The translations under genes and the position numbers were made by a program. 64,000 nucleotides of DNA from Nitrososphaerales archaeon. GTDB taxonomy: Archaea; Thermoproteota; Nitrososphaeria; Nitrososphaerales; CADDZS01. Shown piece after piece: positions 52,775 to 59,781 of this stretch (position 1 is the stretch's first letter; every line of letters starts with the position of its first letter). The stretch lies in the NCBI GenBank assembly GCA_030041355.1, contig JASHNZ010000053.1, forward strand, positions 1-64,000, in the 5' to 3' direction. A model generated the notes under the pieces. That model worked only from the letters and a program-made list of their open reading frames with translations. It did no database searches and was not told where the DNA came from.

Positions 52775-54679
52775 TTACTTGCTGGTAGACACGATATACC
52801 AAGTCGCTGGCGAGTTGCCACCGGCAATCAACTGGACTCCATTTTCCTTGGGAAGTGATTTGGAAGACGCTCCTTCGATCGTATCTCCACTCTTCGGTTT
52901 TATTGTGACTGCAAAATCCGTGCCAGTGTTTTTGATGTACAGGATCATTCCTTGTATCGCTTTAGGCAAATTGACAGTTTTCGCTGCCGCAGAAGCATTT
53001 ACCAGCACTGCAAAGCAATTATCTGCAACGCAGTAAGTTGAACAAGACGGTGTAACCACCTTCGCGCCTATGCTTCCTTTTACCTGTAGTGTCGTCGTCG
53101 GAGAGCAAGTTCCTATCCCAAACCATCCGCATTTGTTCACGACGGAGAGAGGGGTGCACGAGCTGTTGCGCCACTGCTGAAGATTCGCGCTTTGGGATGA
53201 TGCACCTCTTGCCACGATTGGAATCGCGCCAGAACCGCACGCGAACGCTTCGACACCGATGCCAGTGCAACTCCCGGCAGCGACGCCTACTTCTTTACAA
53301 GAATATCCCACTACACCGTAGTGACATAAACTCCTCCCATAGACGCCTATGGATTTGGGAGAATATCCCAATACACCGTAGGAAGAGCAACTCGAGCCGT
53401 AGACGCCTATTGATTTGGGAGAATATCCCGTAATTTGTTTAGCAGAAATGTTGCCAGCTGCGTCCACAAAAGCAAGAGTCGCATTGCAATGGTTTCGCCA
53501 GTCTTGCAAATGGGAAGTCTGACATACTGCACCCGTTGCCACGATTGGAATCGCGCTAGGACCACAAGCAAGTCCTCGAACACCTATGTCATACAAAGAC
53601 GATCCGCATACTCCTATGGAACAGATACTGCCCGCGCAGACGCCTACTGATTTACAAGAATATCCCCCTACGCCTACTGAATTAGGAGAATGTCCTCGTA
53701 CACCGAAGTTACTAGAAGAATATCCTTCTACACCTACGGAACAGCAACTCACGCCATAGACGCCTGCACCTTTCGGAGAGGTGCCGTAGACACCCCATCC
53801 GTATCCATTCTGAGATCCGTAGACACCGATGCCTGACCCACCAGTTCCCTCATTTACCCCACGCACGCCCGCAGAATAGGCTCCTGGCGTTGAACTGGAA
53901 ACAACGCCGAGGACCCCCGCTGCAAAGGCAGACGAACTCGCGGTGGTTCCCTCAACACCATAGGAACACTCACTAGAGCCATAGACGCCTACGCATTTGG
54001 GAGAATATCCCTGCACACCGTAGGAAGAGCAACTCGAGCCATAGACGCCTGCTGATTTAGGAGAACATCCCTCGACACCGTAGGAACAGCAACTCTTTCC
54101 TTGTACACCGTAGGAAGTGTGACTATGCCCATAGACGCCTGTTGATTCGAAAGAATATCCCTCTACGCCGTAGGAAAAGCCACTACGCCCATAGACGCCT
54201 GCTGAATCATTAGAACATCCCTTTACTCCGTACGAAGAGCAGCTAAACCCACAGACGCCTACGCCGCTAATCGATGTTCCCTCTACACCTATTCCAGTTT
54301 CTGCGACTCCTGCGACACCTGCTACCGAACAAGTTTTTCCTTCAATGGCAATTCCTGTCGGACAGCAGTAGACTACATGAGATTCCGGATGAATGCTAGA
54401 GCCTTTTGTACACGAAGTGGCGGAAGATTCAGGAATTATCTTGCTCCCTAAGAGAGTACCTCCAACCGCGGCTGCAGCCCCAAACAATGCAGCTTTCTTG
54501 AGAAAGCCCCTTCTGTTTGCAGAATCGATTGTGGATTCGCAGGCAAGCTTGCTCTCACCTTTGAAGAGACTCTTGTCATTGCTGTTACTAACAGGGGGTA
54601 CGACTTTTCTCGGAGGAGGATTTCTCTGAATTGCAGACTCAATCGTAGATTCTGGACAAACGTTCTGCTGAACTTCCAT
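52775..54679 (-). CDS. Tat-exported Cys-rich repeat protein, paralogue 1
   Basis: About 634 residues from the ATG at 54679. The conserved N-region MEVQQNVCPEST.. is followed by the Tat motif NRRGFLKKAAL and a hydrophobic stretch at about 60-77. After a CCPTGIAIEGKTCS segment come decamer repeats (GVYGxSxxSY alternating with GVxGYSPKSV) in two blocks. They are interrupted and followed by a fibre-type module SAIPIVA/VRGASxQxxxLQxWRN, with GIGTCSPTTTLQVKGSIGAK leading to the conserved C-terminal domain (ending GGNSPATWYIVSTSK). The paralogues share this end almost unchanged. It is a probable surface fibre or adhesin. The gene is directly downstream of tatA. Confidence 0.75.
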   Translation of the reverse strand: MEVQQNVCPESTIESAIQRNPPPRKVVPPVSNSNDKSLFKGESKLACESTIDSANRRGFLKKAALFGAAAAVGGTLLGSKIIPESSATSCTKGSSIHPESHVVYCCPTGIAIEGKTCSVAGVAGVAETGIGVEGTSISGVGVCGFSCSSYGVKGCSNDSAGVYGRSGFSYGVEGYSFESTGVYGHSHTSYGVQGKSCCSYGVEGCSPKSAGVYGSSCSSYGVQGYSPKCVGVYGSSECSYGVEGTTASSSAFAAGVLGVVSSSTPGAYSAGVRGVNEGTGGSGIGVYGSQNGYGWGVYGTSPKGAGVYGVSCCSVGVEGYSSSNFGVRGHSPNSVGVGGYSCKSVGVCAGSICSIGVCGSSLYDIGVRGLACGPSAIPIVATGAVCQTSHLQDWRNHCNATLAFVDAAGNISAKQITGYSPKSIGVYGSSCSSYGVLGYSPKSIGVYGRSLCHYGVVGYSCKEVGVAAGSCTGIGVEAFACGSGAIPIVARGASSQSANLQQWRNSSCTPLSVVNKCGWFGIGTCSPTTTLQVKGSIGAKVVTPSCSTYCVADNCFAVLVNASAAAKTVNLPKAIQGMILYIKNTGTDFAVTIKPKSGDTIEGASSKSLPKENGVQLIAGGNSPATWYIVSTSK

Positions 54680-54730
54680 GGCTCTGTGGCCAGAGTTCAA
54701 GACTTAGTTAAACTTTCTCATTTTCATAAG
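54680..54730 (-). promoter_or_regulatory. Shared promoter block, paralogue 1
   Basis: About 50 bases upstream of the ATG are identical to the block before paralogue 3 (58364-58414). On the coding strand it has TTTAACTAAG 33 bases before the ATG, placed as a TATA box, and the dyad CTCTGGCCACAGAG directly before the start. Confidence 0.55.
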
Positions 54731-54739
54731 GGTAACAGA

Positions 54740-55078
54740 CTAGGCTTTATTTAATTTGAACGATAGCTCGGACGCAATCTGCTCTCGAGTCTTACCTTCG
54801 GTTACAATGCCTTCTCTTTGAGCCGCAAGGATCAGAGGATCATTAGCTTGGACATTTGTTTGCGGTTGATTTGTGTTATTGAGGTTATTTGGGGTAGTTC
54901 TGCTTTCTCCGGGAGTTGGTGGCGCTCTTGTTCCCTTCCACGCACTTTCAAACTCTCGTCGTGCCTGCCCTAAAGATTTCGCGAACTGCGGAATCTTGCT
55001 GGCTCCGAATAGAAAGACTACTACGGCAGCTATCAGTATCCAAACGACAGGATCATCCCAAGCCAACTCACTAATCAC
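54740..55078 (-). CDS. tatA: Twin-arginine translocase subunit TatA
   Basis: The 112-residue protein begins at GTG with a short N-terminus, a membrane helix (about residues 11-26, VVWILIAAVVVFLFGAS), and the hallmark FGASKIPQFAKSLGQARREFESAWKG amphipathic helix. The tail has an Asn/Gln/Pro linker and a small helical end, LAAQREGIVTEGKTREQIASELSFKL, which is not part of ordinary TatA. TatA forms the Tat pore with TatC, which is not in this window. It lies 69 bases after paralogue 2 and about 60 bases before paralogue 1, all in the same direction, next to four proteins carrying Tat signals. Confidence 0.9.
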   Translation of the reverse strand: MISELAWDDPVVWILIAAVVVFLFGASKIPQFAKSLGQARREFESAWKGTRAPPTPGESRTTPNNLNNTNQPQTNVQANDPLILAAQREGIVTEGKTREQIASELSFKLNKA

Positions 55079-55147
55079 TGCTCAGCTAACTATTTTGTGT
55101 TCGAAGAAGGAAGCTATCAAGGGAGCTTATCATCCCAAAAACAAAAA

Positions 55148-56677
55148 CTACGAGATGTACGAGATGATATACCAGGTCGCAGGGGAGTTGCCTCCGGCAA
55201 TGAGTTGGACTCCAAATTTCTTCTTTAGTAATTTGGATGTTGCTCCTTCAATGGTGTCTCCGCTTTTAGGCACTATTGTGACTGCAAAATCCGTGCCCGT
55301 ATTCTTGATGTACAGGATCATTCCCTGTATCGCCTTGGGAAGATTGACAGTTTTTGCAGCCGCAGTAGCATTTACTAGCACTGCGAAGCAATTATCTGCA
55401 ACGCAGTAAGTTGAGCAAGACGGTGTAACCACCTTCGCGCCTATGCTTCCTTTTACCTGTAGTGTCGTCGTCGGAGAGCATGTGCCCAACCCAAGCCATC
55501 CGCACTTGTTTACAACGCTCAATGGCGTGCCTGAACCGTTCTGCCATTCTTGCAGGGGCGCAATTTGACTAGAGCTTCCCTTTGTGACAAGTGGTATAAC
55601 GCTAGCTGCATCTGAAGCAGCAAAGACACCGATTCCGCAAGCGACTCCCGAGCAACCCTGTACACCGATCTTCCCTCCGGTACCTCTGACGCCTTGGGTC
55701 ACTCCCACGCCGTACAGTCCAGAATACCCGCAAGCCGTTGAGCAACCAAAGACCCCGTTTCCCCCGGCTGAGACGCCAACTACACCGCCCTTGACTCCGG
55801 TTCCAAAAACTCCCTCGCTATAGGTCGAGTCCGCATAGATTGCATGGCTACCTTCGGAATATGCCGCGAGACCTACCCCGTTTACAGAGCATGCGACAAT
55901 AGCGCTACCGCAAATCACACTTGTTATCGCTTCAAGCTTTGCGCCTGGTGCACTAGTTCCTATTCCGAAGTTGCCTTCCTTGTCTACAACACTCATCGGT
56001 GTTCCATAACAGTTTTGCCATTCCTGCAGATGTGAAGATTGGCATTTCGATCCTCTCGCAACAAGGGGAATCGCGCTAGGACTACCCGCGACCCCTTCGA
56101 CAGCGATGCTACAGCAACTTGTGCCATAGACGCCTACGTTTTTAGGAGAATAGCCATAGACGCCTATGTTTTTAGGAGAGTACCCTTGTACACCGGGGTT
56201 TGAGCAACTCCAACCAAAGACGCCTACGCCTTTGGGAGAATATCCCAATACACCGTAGTAAGAGTAACTCTCGCCATAGACGCCTATTCCACTCGTCGCC
56301 GCGCATCCAAACACACCTTGTCCTGAACAAGTTTTTCCTTCAATGGCAATTCCTGTCGGACAGCAGTAGACTACATGAGAATCCGGGTGAACGCTAGAAC
56401 CTTTTGTACAGGAACTAGCAGAAGATTCAGGAATTATTTTGCTTCCCAGAAGAGTGCTTCCAACCGCAGCCGCCACGCCTATTAGGGCAGTCTTTTTGAG
56501 AAAGCCTCTTCTGTTTGCAGAATCAATTGTAGATTCGCAAACGAGCTCGCTTTCCCCTTTGATAGTACTCTTGTCACTACTGATACTAGCAGAGGGTACG
56601 ACTTTCTTTGGAGGAAAATTTCTTTGATTCGCAGACTCCATCGTAGATTCGGGACAAACAGGCTCTTGAACTTCCAT
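55148..56677 (-). CDS. Tat-exported Cys-rich repeat protein, paralogue 2
   Basis: The shortest copy has 509 residues. It has the same N-region (MEVQEPVCPEST), Tat motif NRRGFLKKTAL and CCPTGIAIEGKTCSGQ segment, but only six or so decamers before a fibre module (SAIPLVARGSKCQSSHLQEWQN, GNFGIGTSAPGAKLEAI). A second, divergent block follows with GVGLAAYSEG, GVFGTGVKGGVVGVSAGGNGVFG and GVRGTGGKIGVQG, where the decamer is Gly-rich and lacks Cys. Then a second copy of the fibre module and the common C-terminal domain (ending WYIISYIS, as in paralogue 4). It starts at ATG 56677; the TTG seven codons upstream that other copies have is out of frame here, which supports the ATG for all. Confidence 0.75.
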   Translation of the reverse strand: MEVQEPVCPESTMESANQRNFPPKKVVPSASISSDKSTIKGESELVCESTIDSANRRGFLKKTALIGVAAAVGSTLLGSKIIPESSASSCTKGSSVHPDSHVVYCCPTGIAIEGKTCSGQGVFGCAATSGIGVYGESYSYYGVLGYSPKGVGVFGWSCSNPGVQGYSPKNIGVYGYSPKNVGVYGTSCCSIAVEGVAGSPSAIPLVARGSKCQSSHLQEWQNCYGTPMSVVDKEGNFGIGTSAPGAKLEAITSVICGSAIVACSVNGVGLAAYSEGSHAIYADSTYSEGVFGTGVKGGVVGVSAGGNGVFGCSTACGYSGLYGVGVTQGVRGTGGKIGVQGCSGVACGIGVFAASDAASVIPLVTKGSSSQIAPLQEWQNGSGTPLSVVNKCGWLGLGTCSPTTTLQVKGSIGAKVVTPSCSTYCVADNCFAVLVNATAAAKTVNLPKAIQGMILYIKNTGTDFAVTIVPKSGDTIEGATSKLLKKKFGVQLIAGGNSPATWYIISYIS

Positions 56678-56727
56678 GGCTCTTTGGTCGAAGTTCCAGA
56701 CTTAGATAAGCTTTTACCTTTTCATGA
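56678..56727 (-). promoter_or_regulatory. Shared promoter block, paralogue 2 (diverged)
   Basis: This copy keeps the layout, with CTTATCTAAG in place of TTTAACTAAG and CATGAAAAGG further out, but the dyad before the start has decayed and the spacing differs by one base. It lies in the 57 bases between paralogues 3 and 2. Confidence 0.45.
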
Positions 56728-56734
56728 GAGCAAA

Positions 56735-58363
56735 TTACGTGGAGGACGAGACGATATACCAGGTCGCCGGGGAGTTGCCTCCAGCGATGAGAGTGACACC
56801 GTCTTTCTTCGCAAGAGATTTTGATGTTGCTCCCTCAATGGTGTCTCCGCTTTTCGGTTTTATTGTGACTCCAAAGTCCGTGCCCGTATTTTTGATGTAC
56901 AGGATCATTCCCTGTATCGCTTTAGGCAAGTTGACAGTTTTTGCAGCCGAGGTAGCGTTTACTAGTACTGCAAAGCAATTATCCTGGACGCAGTAAGTTG
57001 AGCAAGACGGAGCAGCCACTTTCGCGCCTACACTTCCATTCACCTGAAGAGTAGTCGCGGGAGAAAGAGTTCCGACTCCGAAGTTTCCGCAGCTGTTCAC
57101 GACGACCCTTGGCTTGGCTGGTTGTCCGACATAGAACGATCCGTCAGGAATCTTGCAAGCATTGCAAACGCCGGCCACGCCCGCGTTCCAATCGACTGGA
57201 GAGCTGTCTGCGTTCTCAAACTTTACGATGGAACTTCGATCGCCAGAGCAAGTAGAATTCTTGAACTCGGCGACGAGCGGGGTGAAGGCGGTCGCTTGAA
57301 TGGCGAGGCCTCGTGTACTCTCCGCGAGCACTCCGGGCCCATTACAGAAAGAAAAGCCCTCCACACCGGGGCTGTGGTATGAAAACCCTACAACTCCCGC
57401 TTGGCAAACCGAAAATCCCTCTACGGATGGATGGGAGCTAGAAGACGCAAAGATCCCGCCGTTGACGCAGAGCGTTCGGCAGGGAGTAACAGTGCCGATG
57501 CCCACCTTCCCAGCATTGGTGATGCTCATTCTTTTTGCAGAGCCTGTGTAAAAATCCAACCCGTATTGGTTTGGGGAGCCACAAGCGCGTGCGTCGGCGA
57601 TTCCCTCCCCACTACCACATCCTCCAAAGACTATTCCCGGATACAAGGAACTGCCGTTGTTTGTATGGTCGGTGTTAACAAAGACGTTCTTGGAAGCAGC
57701 GGAAGAGCCCACGACACAAACAGCGGTAGCGTGACAGTTACCGACGGCCTTTATCGCATTTCCGAAGTATGATACTGCGTACACGCCGGGTCCACAATTG
57801 GACACTCCCTGAACACCAGGCCCACGCCAAGAGAACCCACAGACCCCTGTTCCAGGAGCATTGTTGCACGGGTAGTTGCATGCGGAGCCCCTGACGGCCA
57901 CTCCGCAAATTGTCCCTCCATTGACCGCGATCGACCCCAGGCTGGCTGCATATCCACAAAAGGCCCCTCCGATAATGCGAGACTCTCCTCTGAAGGCAGG
58001 CCCGTAACATGTGAAAGCCTCAACCACCGGTCCTGAAACACAACAATAGAATACATGATCATCTGGATGGACGGAAGCTCCTTTCGAGCTCTCGCAGGAG
58101 CTCATAGAGGATTCGGGAATTATTCTGCTACCTAGAAGAGTGCTTCCAACCGCAGCCGCCGCGCCTATTAGGGCAGCCTTCTTGAGAAAACCCCTTCTCA
58201 AGGATGAATCGATGGTAGACTCGCACGCGAGCTTGCGCTCTCCTTTGAAGGTACTCTCGTCATTACTGATACTAACAGGGGGTAGAACTTTTTTTGGAGG
58301 AGCATTTCTTTGAACCGCAGACTCGATCGTGGATTCTGGACAAACAGGCTCTTGAACTTCCAT
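56735..58363 (-). CDS. Tat-exported Cys-rich protein, paralogue 3 (mosaic)
   Basis: About 542 residues from the ATG at 58363. The N-region and Tat motif (SLRRGFLKKAAL) and the last 110 residues match the other copies. The centre is different. It has few regular decamers (GVCGFSWRG, GVQGVSNCG, GVYAVSYFG), then an insert DHTNNGSSLYPGIVFGG.. YGLDFYTGSAKRMSITNAGKVGIGT of the type seen in phage tail-fibre and S74-chaperone-associated proteins, then VEGFSVCQAGVVGFSYHSPGV. It shows that one signal and one C-terminal domain serve exchangeable central modules. Confidence 0.72.
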   Translation of the reverse strand: MEVQEPVCPESTIESAVQRNAPPKKVLPPVSISNDESTFKGERKLACESTIDSSLRRGFLKKAALIGAAAAVGSTLLGSRIIPESSMSSCESSKGASVHPDDHVFYCCVSGPVVEAFTCYGPAFRGESRIIGGAFCGYAASLGSIAVNGGTICGVAVRGSACNYPCNNAPGTGVCGFSWRGPGVQGVSNCGPGVYAVSYFGNAIKAVGNCHATAVCVVGSSAASKNVFVNTDHTNNGSSLYPGIVFGGCGSGEGIADARACGSPNQYGLDFYTGSAKRMSITNAGKVGIGTVTPCRTLCVNGGIFASSSSHPSVEGFSVCQAGVVGFSYHSPGVEGFSFCNGPGVLAESTRGLAIQATAFTPLVAEFKNSTCSGDRSSIVKFENADSSPVDWNAGVAGVCNACKIPDGSFYVGQPAKPRVVVNSCGNFGVGTLSPATTLQVNGSVGAKVAAPSCSTYCVQDNCFAVLVNATSAAKTVNLPKAIQGMILYIKNTGTDFGVTIKPKSGDTIEGATSKSLAKKDGVTLIAGGNSPATWYIVSSST

Positions 58364-58420
58364 GGCTCTGTGGCCAGAGTTCAAGACTTAGTTAAACTTT
58401 CTCATTTTCATAAGAGTCAT
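58364..58420 (-). promoter_or_regulatory. Shared promoter block, paralogue 3
   Basis: Identical to the paralogue 1 block over about 50 bases, and matching the paralogue 4 block for about 20 bases further upstream (CATCC.GTGCTCAAGCTTC). It contains TTTAACTAAG and the dyad CTCTGGCCACAGAG before the start. Confidence 0.55.
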
Positions 58421-58557
58421 CCAGTGCTCAAGCTTCAATCTGTCGGGATTTAGTTTTGATACGACGACTTCAAAGCCATTGTTTCCCCTGAAGACTAGCA
58501 TACTAAGGCCTAGTTTATCTACTCGAGAGAAAGTGCTTCTGGAGAAGATATTCGATT

Positions 58558-59262
58558 ATGAGCCAAAATCTTGAATCTCAATTTCAGTCGCAACAAGCTC
58601 TTCAGCAGCAAGGGGTTGGGGGCGCTCAGGCAGTTGGGGTTGTCCCGCCACAACAGGGAGACGTTCTGTGGGAGTTTGCAGACATAGGTTACGACACCGG
58701 GAAAAAATTATGGTTCGTGCAGCTGTTTGATTCGGTCAATCAGAACGTGGGTTTCTACACTGCAAAGAACATCACAATGAACAACGGATGCGCCATACAA
58801 TACCAGTGGAAGGATATGCAGGGGAGACCCTTCTGGCACGTGAGAGAGCGTTTTCAATCTTCAGAGGTCGAAGGCTTTCAGATCGATATGAAAGGTAATC
58901 TGATCATTAATTTCAAAAGGAACCACGTTGAAAATGACAGTAGCATTCCAAAGAATTTCGCATATCTGCAGTATGCTTATCATCTCACTACAAAAGAAAC
59001 TCCACAATCTGTTGACAGGTCTCCTATGGGCTTTGTAGAGTTTTGTAATCAAGCAGAAGATGTCATAGGGCGCTTGAACAACAGGTGGATAATCGTCGAA
59101 GATGTCAATCGAAGGACAACTGGCGAGTTGCCTAAAATTAGGATAAGAGTAGATAGGAAGGATATTGGCAGGATCATAGTCAGTAGAAGTTCCGTAATCA
59201 TAATGAGTAAAGAGGGACGCCCTAGCCAGCAGCTAGATGTGAGTCAAAATCCGAAGGATTGA
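58558..59262 (+). CDS. Unrecognised protein within the repeat-protein cluster
   Basis: The 234-residue soluble protein has a Gln-rich N-terminus (residues 1-35, many QQ), then an all-beta-looking body: GDVLWEFADIGYDTGKKLWFVQLFD, NVGFYTAKNITMNNGCAIQYQWKD, FWHVRERF, FQIDMKGNLIINF. A helical stretch (GFVEFCNQAEDVIGRLNNRW) and a C-terminal strand pair (IRIRVDRKDIGRIIVSRSSVIIM) follow. It has no signal peptide or membrane helix. It is transcribed against the repeat genes on either side. I do not recognise the family; context suggests, but does not prove, a role with the exported fibres. Confidence 0.55.
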   Translation: MSQNLESQFQSQQALQQQGVGGAQAVGVVPPQQGDVLWEFADIGYDTGKKLWFVQLFDSVNQNVGFYTAKNITMNNGCAIQYQWKDMQGRPFWHVRERFQSSEVEGFQIDMKGNLIINFKRNHVENDSSIPKNFAYLQYAYHLTTKETPQSVDRSPMGFVEFCNQAEDVIGRLNNRWIIVEDVNRRTTGELPKIRIRVDRKDIGRIIVSRSSVIIMSKEGRPSQQLDVSQNPKD

Positions 59263-59390
59263 ATCGGACTCAGATAGATCTTTACGCAATCCTAGAGCTT
59301 CCCTTTGTTTTTGAAGATTTCTTGCAAAACTCAACACTATCTGGCCCGGACAAATCACTTTAAAGTCACATGAGCAGATGAGAAAAAACC

Positions 59391-59702
59391 ATGACCGATG
59401 CCAATATGAAAATGAGAATTACGAGTGTCACGCAAGAAGACCCTTCAATGCGCGTGATGCCCGGGCCACTTGTGCCGAATAGAATTTACCTTTCGGTCGT
59501 AAGAGAAGACCTTTCTCAACAGAAAGCTGACGAATCAAATATGCCAAGGCGAGAATTAGAGCGCCCACTTGGGCCTCAAATGATGAGACAGAGGAATCCC
59601 CTTGTGATCCCCGTCAGTATGGAAGAGTACGAAGGGCTGGGGAGACCAACTGTGGGAGACGTGCTTGATGTCATCGTCAAACATCGCACAAAGGAATCAT
59701 GA
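59391..59702 (+). CDS. Small unrecognised protein within the repeat-protein cluster
   Basis: The 103-residue basic protein begins MTDANMKMRITSVTQEDPSMRVMPGPLVPNR and ends with a strand-helix VSMEEYEGLGRPTVGDVLDVIVKHR. The latter resembles the GRPTVGDxLxV phrase of small archaeal DNA/RNA-associated proteins, but I make no assignment. It starts 128 bases after the preceding rightward gene and ends at a strong hairpin. The two rightward genes probably form one unit. Confidence 0.5.
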   Translation: MTDANMKMRITSVTQEDPSMRVMPGPLVPNRIYLSVVREDLSQQKADESNMPRRELERPLGPQMMRQRNPLVIPVSMEEYEGLGRPTVGDVLDVIVKHRTKES

Positions 59703-59723
59703 GCTGCAAATCAAAAAAATTGC

Positions 59724-59762
59724 TTCCAATCTACAGCTAAAACAAGCCACTGTAGATTGGAA
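59724..59762 (-). terminator. Hairpin terminator between convergent genes
   Basis: TTCCAATCTACAG at 59724-59736 and CTGTAGATTGGAA at 59750-59762 form a perfect 13-bp stem with a 13-base loop. On the minus strand it is followed by a run of seven T (59713-59719), as in an intrinsic-type terminator for paralogue 4. It also separates the convergent rightward gene. Confidence 0.7.
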
Positions 59763-59781
59763 TGAGTCGAAAAAGGTTTCA

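Noticed and set aside
54680-54700. TTG start seven codons upstream (MNSGHRA) for the repeat proteins
   Set aside because: It is absent in paralogue 2, where a one-base change breaks the frame, while the ATG is kept in all four; the distance to the TATA-like box also fits the ATG.
52677-57772. Several rightward open frames antisense to the repeat proteins
   Set aside because: They are shadows of the repeat-rich coding strand, with matching breakpoints and no family features.
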